Shown: positions 36,499 to 48,340, counted from the first letter of the stretch. The stretch: DNA of 64,000 nt from Riptortus pedestris (GCA_019009955.1 CM032233.1:126090001-126154000), one strand, 5' to 3'. Notes: a model not told the origin generated them from the letters alone. A program made the numbers and translations.

Positions 36499-37598
36499 CA
36501 CGTTAAGTATGGCACGGGGTCAATTGACCCCGTACGTAACTGTCTCCTAGGACGGGTCAGTTTTGAAGATAAATGTTCAAAAAATACTTTGACGGTTTTT
36601 GCTTTGTACTAGTAAATATAATTAAAAATAGTATGTTTATGTATTTCAAATCCAAAAAATACGGCGTATATCATTGAAAAATGCACGGGGCTTTATGACC
36701 CCGTGCCGGCCTGGGGAGTGGTATTTGGGCTCTAGTCCGGCATGGGGTCATATAGCCCCGTCTTATTTCCAGTGCTTTTTCTGTGAACCGCTTGTTCTGT
36801 TAGTTGAAGGCTTATGTAAATGGCAGAACGCGTCCCTCCCATTTCAGTTTACTTTTTGCTGTCATTTCGAAACATTAATCTGTCCAAAACGTGTACATAC
36901 TCTTTCCCACAGAGCTGAAAGAAAGAGAAAAAAGTGTTCCAGGTTTTACGAAAAATTACGAAAAACATTGTTCTCTCTAAAGAAGCAGACAAAAAAGTTA
37001 GAACGTATTGTGAAGAGTGCAAGATGAAGTCACTTTGTCTACAATGCTTCAACGACTGCCATAAATTATGTCCTAACCATTTTGATAATGAAGAATTGTT
37101 AATTACAAAATAATTATTTGTTTGTTCATATTATTTTTTTATTGTTTATTTTCCAATTATTTGATTAAACTAAACTCCTAGTTCGTAGTTTGTTTTTCTC
37201 GTTTTGTAATTTTATCTTTAAAAACTAATAAATTTTGATTGTAATGTGTCGTAATTTAAATTTAATTCATATTCACCCATTTTAAAGTATAAAAAAAATT
37301 AAAATACTTCGTTGATCACCAAAATTATCACACAAAGGAGAAAAAAATTTCCCGACAAGGTGAAAAATGTAAGGTAAATATTCATTTCTAAGTCACGTAA
37401 CAAAAAATTGATGAAAACACGGCCTGCGACTGCCATAAATTTTTAGATGTCCAAAGAGTAAAAAAATGTTTGAATATAGCAATTTAGTTCATTTTTCGAG
37501 TGGTAGTAGCGCATTAAAAGGGGGCATAATTACGGGGTCGATTGACCCCGTGCCGTACTTGTGGATAGACCACTTTTTTGAAGTCCGTACTGAACGTG
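36499..37598 (+). mobile_element. piggyBac-like element, internally deleted
   Basis: Ends CACGTTAAGTATGG and CCGTACTGAACGTG form inverted repeats. It is flanked by TTAG (36495-36498, altered TTAA) and TTAA (37599-37602). Subterminal GGCACGGGGTC...GACCCCGT inverted repeats occur at both ends. Length 1.1 kb; only the end of a transposase gene remains. A duplicate of the flanks at 50122-50420 lacks the element. Confidence 0.8.
36900..37113 (+). pseudogene. piggyBac-type transposase C-terminal Cys-rich domain
   Basis: SKEADKKVRTYCEECKMKS then LCLQCFNDCHKLCPNHF and a stop at 37111, after an upstream KKCSRFYEKL in a shifted frame. The ordered Cys/His pairs fit the zinc-binding domain that ends piggyBac transposases. 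The DDD catalytic core is absent. Confidence 0.7.
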
Positions 37599-37602
37599 TT
37601 AA

Positions 37603-38474
37603 TTCTTGTTATACTTGCAAACATACTCTTGTTGATTGATAAATAAGAAATAAAAATAAATGATGGAATGTTGGCTCCTATTAGAGACACATTTTTGAAA
37701 TTACAACTGTTTCAAAATAACAAAATTTAGTAATTACTTAAAAAAGAAATCAATAAAACTTGATTAATAGAGATCCAATCAAATTATTATAACACTAAAT
37801 TTACTATTATTGTGTTATTAAAAAGTTACTACTAACAACAGGTCATTTTTTGATGCTGACGGACCTTAGGTGAGGTTGGTTGAGCTTCACCCAATGCAAG
37901 AGGGGCCTCAGGTGTGATTTGATACATTTGCATTTCTTTACCTTTTTTTTCGGGTTGTACAAGTTGGATCCCCACTTACCCTTGCTTACTTCATCTCACA
38001 ACAGTCACTAAGCTCTCCACTACCTACCTTATTTCAAATGTTATATTTCGGTTTCAAATAGAAAAACAAGCTTTCTTTTTAATAATATGTTAAAGTTGAC
38101 TATTACTTAAATCATTTTTTTTAAATGCAATAATAATAAATAAATCAATATTTAGTTATCAAATATTGTGCGTTTCAATCAATATTATTGGTTTATACTT
38201 GAAATTGACTTTAATTTTCAATATTACTATGATATTTAATAATACATAGTTATTTTTTTCAAGAATTGTAGTTATAAAGTTTTGTCAATGATATAAATTT
38301 ATTTTTTAAATATGAAGATGAAAATTGATATTATTTAAAAAAATTCAAAGGCATTTTTATGAAATATTCTGCTCAAAAATAATATAAAATTTTTAATTTA
38401 AGTACCATAAGTAATTTTCCTCTACCGAAAAGTTGTATATTTCAAATATTGAGATGGTTGATGGTGTTATTTGT
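37603..38474. other. Intron between two TTAA elements
   Basis: 37608-37830 is duplicated at 50190-50420 (see the segmental duplication). The rest is AT-rich and without genes. Confidence 0.5.
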
Positions 38475-38478
38475 TTAA

Positions 38479-39588
38479 CCCTTTAACAGCTAAGGAGGCG
38501 GGCAGAGATTTGCAGCCAGTAGCTGAGGAGGGCCAGCCGGCTATCACCCTCCCAAGCTAAGGGGTCCAGGCCACTCATGGCAGCTGCCTCCTTCAATACC
38601 TCACTCCCTTCTACGACTATTTCTTAATGATTTATTTTCTTTGTATGATTTTGTAATACCTATATCATTATTTCAATAAATTGAAATGCTATGGTAATGA
38701 AAGATTACGTGATTTTTGAAGGAAATAATGAACATGATTGTAAAGATTTTATTATTTTTTATATAATTTTTTTATTTGAAGTAATATTTTAATAATTTAC
38801 CTTTTTTTTTTTTTTAATTTGAAGTTATATTTTAATTATTTACCAATATACAATAGCAGGTAGAAAAGGGGTGGGTTGGGTTTCCCTCCTTGGAAAACCC
38901 AAAGATTCCACAGTTACGGGATCGGAACAAATATTTCCCCAATAGAGACACCTCTGCAGCCTAGCGGCCGCTAGAAATATTTATTAACTCTCCGAGGATC
39001 CGCTAGGATGTACCACAGTCGGGATGAGTTATATCGCCTGGAACTGGGAACGGTAAAACAGTGGGAAAACGGTAACGAGATATCTCGTCCTGCGCGAGGG
39101 GGTAGCGGGCAGCTGGGGATGAGTTATCTCGTCCTGCGCGAGGGGGTAGCGGGCAGCTGGGGATGAGATATCTCGTCCTGCGCGAGGGGGTAGCGGGCAG
39201 CTGGGGATGAGATATCTCGTCCTGCGCGAGGGGGTAGCGGGCAGCTGGGGATGAGATATCTCGTCCTGCGCGAGGGGGTAGCGGGCAGCTGGGGATGAGA
39301 TATCTCGTCCTGCGCGAGGGGGTAGCGGGCAGCTGGGGATGAGTTATCTCGTCCTGCACGAGGGGGTAGCGGGCAGCTGGGGATGAGATATCTCGTCCTG
39401 CGCGAGGGGGTAGCGGGCAGCTGGGGATGAGATATCTCGTCCTGCGCGAGGGGGTAGCGGGCAGCTGGGGATGAGATATCTCGTCCTGCGCGAGGGGGTA
39501 GCGGGCAGCTGGGGATGAGATATCTCGTCTGCAGCTGGTGGGGTTCGTTTCCCTCCGACGAGATATCTCGTCTGGAGCTGTTAAAGGG
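38479..39588. mobile_element. TTAA-flanked element with CCCTTTAACAGCT termini and an internal minisatellite
   Basis: TTAA at 38475-38478 and 39589-39592. Termini CCCTTTAACAGCT and AGCTGTTAAAGGG are exact 13-bp inverted repeats, typical of piggyBac-superfamily ends (CCCTTT). 1.11 kb, no transposase. The left part is GC-rich for 120 bp, then AT-rich, then the minisatellite. Confidence 0.78.
39073..39530. repeat. GC-rich minisatellite, 45-bp unit, about 10 copies
   Basis: The unit contains GATGAGATATCTCGTCCTGC and GCGAGGGGGTAGCGGGCAGC. Copies are nearly identical, differing mainly by GATGAGTTATC against GATGAGATATC. GAGATATCTC is a 10-bp palindrome. The 203-codon minus-strand frame (repeats of PLAQDEIS) is an artefact of the 45-bp (15-codon) unit. 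Confidence 0.92.
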
Positions 39589-39782
39589 TTAAAAGTTTCA
39601 TTGATGTTTTTCATTGAAATGTTAGAAAAAAAAGTTAAGAAAAAGAATCATCTTAAAATCTTTGGATACATTTTTATGTAAATGAAGGGTTTCATTTAAT
39701 GAATAAATTTAGGTTTTAATTGTTTAAGGATTGATATGCCATAACCTTTAATTTATTTAATTATATTTTTATTTCTGTTTAG

Positions 39783-39878
39783 AAAAGAAAAGGAAATGAG
39801 AATCTTGGCCATGCCTCCGGTGAAAGCACTTCACAGCAAGGAGGGTCTGGCGTCTGTGATCAACCCACATCTAATCAA
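39783..39878 (+). CDS. Family A exon, copy A2 (32 aa)
   Basis: 96 bp, phase 0, acceptor TTCTGTTTAG, donor CAA|GTAAGA. Same core as the 28905 copy (GESTSQQGGSG) with a longer start (KRKGNENLGHAS). The intron on both sides is a near-copy of that around 28905, so one of the two arose recently from the other. Confidence 0.68.
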
Positions 39879-41046
39879 GTAAGAAATAAATACTTAATTT
39901 ATACTGGTCTCACTATCAACTAACAAGAAAATGAGATTGGAGTAAAAGAAAGTTGTCTAACAATGAAGAGTTAAAAGTCTATGAAAGGGTGTGCTCATTA
40001 TAGAAGACTATTCGAATTGACTTAGCAAATCTTAACTCAAGCCAAATTTACACAGCCATAGCAAAACATTTCTAGAAAATAGTGCAGAACATTGAATATA
40101 CCAAAAAGGTGACAAAGGCAATTCCTAAATGCCTTCTGGATGATAACTTCAATTTGTTGTATGTATAGAGGTTTAATTTAACCTAGTAACACACCATGTC
40201 TGATTTGATACATAAACCATTTGAGAGATATAGAGCTTTTACTATGGTTATAATGGAGCTTTGTCTATAAACAGAATCCCTCTCATCCAATTCATTAGGG
40301 CCCAGAACTACTTCATAGAAAACGAACTGGCGTTTTTTTAGTTTTTGGCCTTCAGTAAACCCCCACTCCTACTCATGTCAAATCAACAGCATCAGAGCAT
40401 GAACCCTACTTCCTGGCGCAGATTCATCAGATTAGACCTAAAATTAAAGTATAAAATCGACAGTTAGCTGGATTAAACTCCATACTATGATGCTGGAGCC
40501 CTTCTACCACTGCTGTGTTGTGCTGGAGTTGCATTCCTTCTGCTTAGAAGGGCGTGAACCAGTTTACCCCAAGGGTGTTATTCTGGAACTGCACAAGGAA
40601 AAACCCCCTATAGAAGCCCATAAAAACACCTCCTACTCATGTCATATCAACAATAAGCTGTTATATTATGAAGCACTTTATTTGAAGCCTAAATAACAAA
40701 TATTGTTCTCAATGAACTTTTACGTCATGAGATAAATGCAAAGGGCGTAAGTGGGAAATCTGATTAGTTAACGCAGCCCCTGCGTGATGGACGTTTTACA
40801 TTCTAATGTTAATCGTATAATTCTCAACTACCTTACCCAGTAACTTTTTTATTTTATTTTATTGAGTAAATTACAGTCTGCATTTAAATGCATTTGGTAA
40901 TGTGTGAAATGTACAATACAATAGTTCCTCCATCACTCTTGACAGTAGCCACACCCCTTCACCACAATGAGAGGAACAGCCTCTCCCTGTCTGGCAAAGA
41001 AGTCAAGTGCAAAGGATGGCACTTGAGAAGAAATTAGCTACTGCTA

Positions 41047-42050
41047 TCACTTCACTTTACACTTATAGGAGATCTCTGGGGGTCTCTTGAGGCGCCACAG
41101 AGGGGAATAAGGATGATTGGTACTGGAAAGGGCTAGGACTTCTGGATTAGGATGATTGGATAGCCTGCTGTGGAATTTTTTGAATCTTAAGGGAATTAGG
41201 TCCTTTACAAATTGGATATTAAGATCTTTATGGAGGGTGTGGTTTGTGACATAATATGGAGCATCTACTATGGTGCGCAGGACTTTGGATTGGAAGGTCT
41301 GGATGCATATGATGTTCGAAGGTTTTACTGTACCCCACACTTCTGTTTCGTATGTCCATATCGGTTTTAGTGTTAGCTTGTATATTGTTAGTTTGTTTTT
41401 GGTAGACAAGTGAGATCTTCTATTTAGCAGTCCGTAAAGTTGTCCGAATCGTCTGTTTAGTTCCTGTCTTTTAATTATTGTGTGGGATTTCCAAGTAAGT
41501 CTGTTGTCCAAATGTAGTCCAAGGTACACAATCTGCTGGTGGTAGAGGAATATTATTGAAATGAACAGGAGGACAGGAACTTTGCCGGAGGGAAAAGGTG
41601 ATGTGGTGAGATTTGCTTCCGTTAATCTTTATGCGCCAAGCATTGCACCATTGGTTAGGTGGAATTGGAGGTTCTTCGAAACAGGATCGGATGAAAGGAT
41701 TGTTAAGTCATCTGGATAGGTAGGTGCTAGGATTGTTGTTGGTGATGTAGGGATGTCTGATGTGTATATGAGATACAGTAGTGGTCCCAGGCCACTGCCC
41801 TGGGGAACTCCTGCATCCACAGGATAGTAGTCTGAATATTCATTTCCTTGACGGACTCGAAAAAATCTGTTGGAAAGATAGGATTTAAGGATAAGGTAGA
41901 AGGTGCTGGGAAGGAGTAGTTTGAGCTTGTAGAGTAATCCGTCATGCCAAACCTTGTCAAAGGCTTGCGCTACATCAAGAAAGGCTGACGTGCAATACTC
42001 TTTTCGCTCGATAGATGCAGATATGTGATATACAACGGGAAGTCATTGCT
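41047..42050 (-). pseudogene. Jockey-like reverse transcriptase, frameshifted
   Basis: AFLDVAQAFDKVWHDGL (about 41975), then DAGVPQGSGLGPLLY (41820), then YPDDLTILSS, where the catalytic box reads YPDD in place of the usual FADD, then MYLGLHLDNRLTWKSH (41529) and the thumb region with YKLTLKPIWTYETEVWG. Frame changes at about 41830 and 41600, plus the altered active site, indicate a dead copy. Confidence 0.8.
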
Positions 42051-42717
42051 GTACTGTTGAATGTCATGAGCGAAATCCAAATTGATGGGAAGGAAGGGTG
42101 TTTTGGCTTTGGAGAATTGGGAGAAGGCGCTTAATTAAAAGTTTTTCAAAAATTTTGGAGAAAATAAGGAGAAGGCTAATAGGACGATAGGAAGATGGAT
42201 TCTGGGACGATTTTCCAGGTTTCGGGAAGAGGACTATAATCGCGAATTTCCAGGGTAGAGGAAAATGGGTAGTGCGGAATATGCAGTTGTATAGGTATGT
42301 TAAAAATGTAATGGCCTTGGGTGGGAGTCGACAAACAATTTTAGAGGAAATTAGATCATACCCTGAAGATTTATTGCGAGGAAGGCGGCAAATGATGCAT
42401 TTGATCTCTGATGGTAAAACAGGTCGTGGGGGAAGGGAGATTGGTAATGGTGAATTGAGGAATTCTTGGATTTTCTGGGAGTGGGAGTGGTCCTGAGGAT
42501 CTGGATGAGGTGAGAAGGTTTGACATAGATGTCGCCCTAAAACTTCGGATTTGTCCTTATCTGAAGATGCCCATGTACCATCTTCTCGGCGAAGGGGGGT
42601 AGACGTTGGATGGTATTTTAGGATTTTACGGGTAGCGTTCCAGAGGGATTTGTCTTGGGAGGTTAGTAAAGCAAGATAGGAATTATAGAATGTGGTTCGA
42701 TGAATGTCAAGTCTCCT

Positions 42718-43767
42718 TTATACAATTCGACATAGTCTATTGTAATAACTGCGGTCATCAGGATGATGAGTCCTTTGACACATAGCTCGAGCTTTTTGCT
42801 TTTCGGCTAGGAGCTGGAGAATATGATGGGGAAGAGAGTCGGATGGTTGTAGGTGTGGTTTATGTTGGGAAGGTAGAGCTGCTTTCCAAACGGATTGTTG
42901 GATGGAGGTTGTAAAACAATTTACAGCTGAGTCTAAATCTGAGGGCGTTTTTAATGGAATTGTGAGGTCTATAGTTTCTTCTAAAAGTGAAGAAAAGCGG
43001 TCCCAGTTGACAGGAATATTTGATAAGGAAGGTGGCAGTGATTTTGGAAGAGCATGGAGGGATAGGTCAAGGACAATGGGTGTGTGATCAGAGTTAAGCT
43101 CATTTAGAGAGGAAATCTTATAATCAATGTGATGGAGACCAAGGGTGATGAAAAAGTCAATAAGGTCTGGGATGCGATTAGGGTCTATGCCAGTAGGTTG
43201 GGATGTTAGGGGAAATTGTGGTACAACACCTTGAGGATAGTACAGCATTGAGTGAACAACCACGAGAGTTGGTAATTCTGGATCCCCATTGTAGGTGTTT
43301 TGCATTGTAGTCACCACCGACAAGGAAAGGAGGACTAATTGAATCAAAAAAATTATTCAGTATGGAATCATGGAGAGGTTTCATAGGAGGGCAGTAGACA
43401 GCTGATATGGTAAAAGAGAAGGAAGGAGATGAAAACTCAACAGCTGTTGCTTGGAGAGATTCAGAGGGGTACAAGCGGGATAAGGGAATGAGAGGTTGTT
43501 TTCCGAACTATTATGGCAGTTCCGCCGTGTGAGTTTTTGTCAGGATGGTCTGTTCGGTAAGTATGATATCCAGTGAAACTGAGTTTTTGTTTACTTGATA
43601 ATCTTGTTTCAGTAATAAGTGCTGCATCGATGTTGTTGTCTCGTAGTACTGTAGTTAGTTCGTTGGTTTTGAACACCATTAGCATTTCAGAGGAGGATAG
43701 AGAAGGATTGAGGTGGGTGGAGGTTCATTTGGAGGGGATAGGAGGTCTTGGAGATAATAGTATTTAG
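42718..43767 (-). pseudogene. Jockey-like endonuclease (AP-type), frameshifted
   Basis: Read in three frames in order: NNIDAALITETRL (Glu of the active site), then GGDYNAKHLQWGS, then LNSDHTPIVLDL (the SDH motif). It continues into the linker before the reverse transcriptase. At least two frameshifts (about 43470 and 43300). Confidence 0.75.
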
Positions 43768-43880
43768 GAGTGTAAATAATGGAGTTATAATGGAATGGAA
43801 TTCTGAAATGAAGTTATTTAGGAGTGTTGTGAGATCATTAGAAGAGGGAGGGGAGGTATGTAGGACGTAGTGCTCTGAGG

Positions 43881-44330
43881 CTAATTCGGTACCTCAAGCT
43901 TCTGTTGCCTCAGGTTTCTTCCGGTTGCTGCTTGTGTGAAGGTCACTTCTCTTTCCACGGTCCTCCAGGGTAGATCTGCTTGGGCTAGGCGTCGCGGTTG
44001 GGGAGATGAATCTTCTGTCAGGCTTGAGTGCTGATTTGAAGTCCTTTGTCGTTTTCGAAGCTCCTTGTATGTTTCACAACCTTTGTAATTTGTCGGGTGG
44101 TTGTTGGAGCAGAGGGTGCAAACAGCTAGGGAAGACCTACTTTTGTTGTACGACTCACAGCTGTGCCCTTCTCCACACTTCACACATCTTGGCTCATAGC
44201 GCCAAAAGTTTTTTGTATGCCCGTAAGCTTGGCAGGATTTGCACTGGACAAGATCTCCCCGAGGATATGGTTTTTCTACGTGTACGCTAGTATGGTACAG
44301 GTATTGTAATTCGTAGACCTTTACGACACC
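43881..44330 (-). pseudogene. Jockey-like ORF1 (gag-like) 3' part
   Basis: Three zinc-knuckle-like motifs: CKSCQAYGHTKNFW, CVKCGEGHSCESY, CTLCSNNHPTNYKGC, preceded by HVEKPYPRGDLVQ, the order seen in Jockey-clade ORF1. Upstream codons of the same frame (44331-44354) belong to the target sequence, not the element. Confidence 0.75.
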
Positions 44331-44342
44331 TACCCAGTAACT

Positions 44343-45425
44343 AGTTCCAGACATTTCACAAAGTGATGCATTTTGGTGTCTATCATCAGGATCCTCATCT
44401 TAATCTAAAGAATAATAAACTTCACTTTCACTCACATTCACCAAAAGTTCTAATGCAATTTCTTCATCAGAAAAAAATGTTTGTCCAGACATTTTGAAGC
44501 AAACAACTGTTCACTTGAAAATCAGAATATATACTGGCTAAATATGTAAGGGTAAATTGCAGATAATGAGTAAAGATACTTGAGATTGGAAAAGTCCATC
44601 ACGCAGGCACTGCGTAAACTAAGCAGATTTCCTATGCGAAGGTTTACAGTAGATAAATATACATACAGGTAACACAACGTGAATGTTAAGTGAATAAATA
44701 CAAATGGTAATGAGAAATCTTTCAGTCAATTTACAATACAAGTTAATAATCTCTACAATGGAAAGCAGCTGAATTATAAAGAAACAGGCCAGCCAACCTT
44801 GTAGCGCTGAATAGATAGTTAGATCAAAAAGACAAACAATTAATGAAATATATCTGAATATTACATATTAATTTTATTGAAAACAATATACTAAAGTTAG
44901 TGATGTAATTTATAATGAATAAGAATCAGTTTTATCTCAATCACTACTAACTCAAGTTTAGTAATAAAAAAAAAAAAGAAGGTGGGGGGTTGAACATAAC
45001 GTATTTGCATATATCTCACAAAGCATAAGTTCAATGAAAACAATATTCCTTAATTAACCTTGTAATGAAGTGGTTCCTGAGCTTATTATTAATATGACAC
45101 TAGTAGTAATGGGGGTTTACTGAAAGTGGAAAACTATAAAATCCAAGTATCTCGGTTAATACTCATTAAACGGAAAATATGTATAGAACAATATTAATAG
45201 TAAATGTAATTTGCAATTAGATTGTATATATACAATTTTTCGATCTGACGTATAGTAACAGAGATATTTTGAATTTTCGAAATTCCTCTCCTCTAACCCC
45301 CCCTCCCCCTGGTCCAATTTCAGCCGTTAACGCACTTGATCTTTCCTTTTACATAAAACTACTAAATATTGAGTTTGGTAACGATTAAACAGTAATTGTA
45401 ACCGCTGGAGTGGTAACAGACATAT
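44343..45425 (-). mobile_element. (TA)n-bounded repeat, minus-strand copy split by the Jockey-like LINE
   Basis: On the minus strand it starts TCTGTTACCACTCC at about 45422 beside (TA)n, contains TAAACCCCCATTACTA (about 45115) and AAATCTGCTTAGTTTACG (about 44625), and continues across the LINE to about 40740. A short frame at 44492-44399 (MSGQTFFSDEEIALELLVN) resembles an acidic transposase start, but this is weak. Confidence 0.5.
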
Positions 45426-45697
45426 ATATAATATATATAATTTTGAACGAACCTCATTTTCGTCATCTTCGGGTTAGGTAGGATCGATGGAAATTTGAGG
45501 AAATTTTTCAAAAATCGTGTCATGAGTACGACCTCAATAGCTGCTAAAAGGACTGAAGCCCAACACACCTAATATCAACAGAGATACATTAATGACAAAC
45601 ATAATTGATGTAGAAAGCACTATAACGTACTTACCACAACACAAACAGGATCAGCTATTGAGGTCGTACTTATGACGCGATTTTCGAAATTTTTCTT

Positions 45698-45699
<2 letters not shown>

Positions 45700-45752
<53 letters not shown>
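45700..45752. repeat. (TA)n microsatellite
   Basis: About 50 bp of TA followed by TTTATTTATTTATT. Confidence 0.9.
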
Positions 45753-45755
<3 letters not shown>

Positions 45756-45779
45756 TTATTTATTTCCTTCATGAAGTAA

Positions 45780-46460
45780 CCCTACAGGAAGAGAGTTTAT
45801 TAGCCACACGTCCTGTACAACAATTTGTACATAATATGTGCTTGATAAATAACATTTTTTTTTTAACTATGAATAAAATAAAATATTTGTAAAATTATTT
45901 ACAAAAGAAAGTAAAAGAAAAAAGAAAAACAAATTTTGGATTCGATGATGAATAATTAATTAATTTAACTATATTTCAGTTTTAAATAGTTCAGGTAGTT
46001 ATACATTTCTTCAGCAAATTGTTTTAATTGTTTATAAAATAATAGTATTTCCTCAACAGGCCAATTATCTTGTTGGCATTTTAATTGGGGTTTAAAGTCT
46101 TCTCGTATTTTCCGTTAGTAGTCTGCAGTTACAGAGCAAGTGTCTGTATGTCTGTTCAGTAGTAAAGTCTCAGTAACAGTTTGGTTGATCTGTTAGGCCA
46201 AAACGATTAAAATAAGAGTTTGTTGATCCGTGTCCAGTTAATAATTGTGTCAAGTAATAGTCTGTTGATATTAATTTTTGTCCAAAGTACGCTTTAATGT
46301 CTGGAATAAATAGTTTTAGATGTTGTCCTTTCATAGTCGTATTCCATTTCTGTTGCCATGTATTCATTTTGTCAGTAAGTAATTGTGTTTTTAAGTGTGA
46401 TTTTGTTGTAGCATTCTGGAATTTTGGTATCTTTTGACGCTGATTTTGCAGATCACACAA
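45780..46460 (-). pseudogene. LINE 3'-end fragment (C-terminal region of ORF2)
   Basis: The minus strand encodes MNTWQQKWN...DIKAYFG...DYYLTQLLTGHGSTNSYFNRFGL...C, then RHTDTCSVTADY. This is the segment after the reverse transcriptase (RNase H end and Cys-containing tail) of I/Jockey/R1-type LINEs. A T-rich stretch at 45850 may be the tail. Confidence 0.6.
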
Positions 46461-46662
46461 TCAACATTTTGATATGATTTTATTGAACACACATCAACAT
46501 TTACACTGATAGCTACAACTCTACAATCACTTCAAAATTATACAATTCATGACCCTTTGACAGAAAAAATCAGACAGTTACTTACAAGACTTAGAAAAAC
46601 TATGTACACATACACTTCTGCTGGATCAAAGGGCATTCTGGAATTTTTTGAAAACGATCTCG

Positions 46663-46669
<7 letters not shown>

Positions 46670-46743
<74 letters not shown>

Positions 46744-46755
46744 AGGGAGAGAGAG
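46670..46755. repeat. (TA)n(GA)n microsatellite
   Basis: About 34 bp TA then about 50 bp GA/GGGA. Confidence 0.9.
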
Positions 46756-46844
46756 CACAAATTGATTAATTAATTCATAAAAATAACTGTTGGCGATGAA
46801 GGCTTTGATTTAATGAATAAATTTAGAATTTTAATTAATTAAGG

Positions 46845-47048
46845 ATCTCAGGTTAGCCATTTGAGTTAAGGCGTTGCCTTTAATCTCAAATAGCAAACCG
46901 TGAGTGGCGAGTTCGATTCTTGCCTGGCCGACGAACTCATTACATAATATCCTTAGTACCACCCTGGCTAGGAAAGGGTAGTAACCTGTAGATAATCCGT
47001 CCCAATTAGCCATAGTTGCATAAAGAAGGTGTTAATAAATAAATAATA
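46845..47048 (+). mobile_element. tRNA-derived SINE, copy 2
   Basis: Starts TCTCAGGTTAGCC after AATTAATTAAGGA; B-box-like GAGTTCGATTCTT; ends in (AATA)n followed by AATTGTTTAAGGA. The flanking 13-mers are a target duplication with two differences. The same intron block in other family A cassettes is uninterrupted (TTTTAATTGTTTAAGGATTG), which confirms insertion. Confidence 0.78.
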
Positions 47049-47115
47049 ATAATTGTTTAAGGATTGATATACCATAACTTTTAATTTATTCAATTATATT
47101 TGTATTTCTGTTTAG

Positions 47116-47217
47116 GGAAGAGAAAAAAATGGGAATATTCGCCGTGCCTCCAGTGAAAGCGCTTTACTGCAAGGAGGGTCTGGCGTTGTTTGTGATGAAC
47201 TCATGGACGTTTCGCAG
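47116..47217 (+). CDS. Family A exon, copy A3 (34 aa)
   Basis: 102 bp, phase 0, acceptor TTCTGTTTAG, donor CAG|GTAAGG. More diverged member: it keeps QGGSGV followed by Cys-Asp, and differs at many positions from A1 and A2. The upstream flank shares the block beginning at about 46795 with the other family A copies. A SINE has inserted in that flank. Confidence 0.66.
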
Positions 47218-47674
47218 GTAAGGAATAAATACTTTACTTACATTGGTCTCACTATAAATTAACAAGAACATAAGATTGGAGTACAAGAAAGTTGTCAAAC
47301 AATGAAGAGTTAAAAGTCATGGGTGCTTACATGTAGATAGCCTATTCAAATTGACTTATCAAACCTTTACTGAAACCAAATGGACACAGCCCAAGCCAGC
47401 TTGACTAACACAAGTCGCTTAACTTTTCTCATATAAAAAAATTAAAATATAATTTTAAAAAATATATATTTTATTGTTTTATAATTTATTCACTGATGAT
47501 TTTTTAAAAAATTATTTGGATATTTTATAACATACATTTTATGTTTTTCTTCATTCAGTTAATATTACTTTTATTTTATTATTTATGTTTAATTTTTGTT
47601 TTCTTTTATGAATTATTACTTCTTCTTTTATTGTTCTACTGTTATTTAATTAATGTTGTTTCGTTACAATTAAG

Positions 47675-47725
47675 GATCGGAGCCTTGAGCGAGAAATTAG
47701 TTAAGATTTGTTAACAAAATTAGAA
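47675..47725 (+). pseudogene. Dead family C exon
   Basis: 51 bp between ...ACAATTAAG and GTAAGGGC, the same length and boundaries as the intact exon at 60151-60201. Codon 10 is TAA. Upstream sequence (47560-47670) matches 60010-60150. It could in principle serve as an alternative terminal exon, but the divergence suggests decay. Confidence 0.55.
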
Positions 47726-48102
47726 GTAAGGGCAAATTATATTAACTTTTCTCTTAGCTTAGAATAGAAAGGAGCAAATTTACAAGTGACCATCAAAGCC
47801 GTAGTAATGTAGGGCAATGAAACAGGAATACTCACCAAAGAACAATGGGGAGCACTTCTTGTATTGAAGAAAAGATTACTGAATAAAATATATTCTTTCT
47901 ACATTTTTATAGAAATAACCTCTTGTGAAAAAAAAAAAGTAATGAATTTTTAACAAATTTCAATGATTTTAAGCAGCACTGAACTCATAAAATAAGAAAA
48001 GTACTTCTAAACATTATTTTTTTCTGTGTTGGGGGAATAAAACAGACAAAATAAGTTTTAGAGTATATTTAATGAAAACATAAACATATTTCTACTGTTT
48101 AG

Positions 48103-48219
48103 CAAACAGAAGGAGAAGGAAATATTGTCACTACCCCCTTTTCAAATGCCTTAAACGAGATGAGTTATGAGGTTGATACCGAATATGATGAATTAAAATC
48201 AATTGAAAAGTTTTTAAAG
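48103..48219 (+). CDS. Family B exon, copy B1 (39 aa)
   Basis: 117 bp, phase 0, acceptor TCTACTGTTTAG, donor AAG|GTAGGT. Starts QTEGEGN, contains TTPFSNALN, ends EYDELKSIEKFLK (acidic, likely helical). About 29 of 39 residues match the copy at 53779. The upstream intron, from about 47913, is also shared. Confidence 0.68.
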
Positions 48220-48278
48220 GTAGGTTATAATTTTCTCTGAAAAAGTTGCATATAGTTTATTTTTAAGAGAAAAAACCT

Positions 48279-48281
<3 letters not shown>

Positions 48282-48340
<59 letters not shown>
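48282..48340. repeat. (GT)n(ATGT)n microsatellite
   Basis: About 43 bp GT then four ATGT units, about 60 bases after the donor of exon B1. Confidence 0.9.

Larger units (their letters stand above)
40846..44330 (-). mobile_element. Jockey-like non-LTR retrotransposon, 5' truncated
   Basis: A 12-bp target duplication TACCCAGTAACT (40834-40845 and 44331-44342) brackets it. The minus-strand 3' end carries an A/T-rich tail (AATAAAATAAAATAAA). It carries an ORF1 zinc-knuckle region, endonuclease and reverse transcriptase, all with several frameshifts. It is 5' truncated within ORF1. It inserted into a copy of the (TA)n-bounded repeat. Confidence 0.85.

Noticed and set aside
39003..39614. 203-codon minus-strand open frame with 15-residue repeats
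   Set aside because: It is the translation of a 45-bp minisatellite inside a TTAA-flanked transposon; no start context, no other support.
40487..40696. 69-codon frame just downstream of exon A2
   Set aside because: Its duplicate at about 29610-29760 does not keep the frame, so it is intron sequence.
46850..46950. tRNA gene candidate from the GAGTTCGATTC box
   Set aside because: It belongs to a dispersed SINE with an AATA tail and target duplication; the cloverleaf is not preserved.
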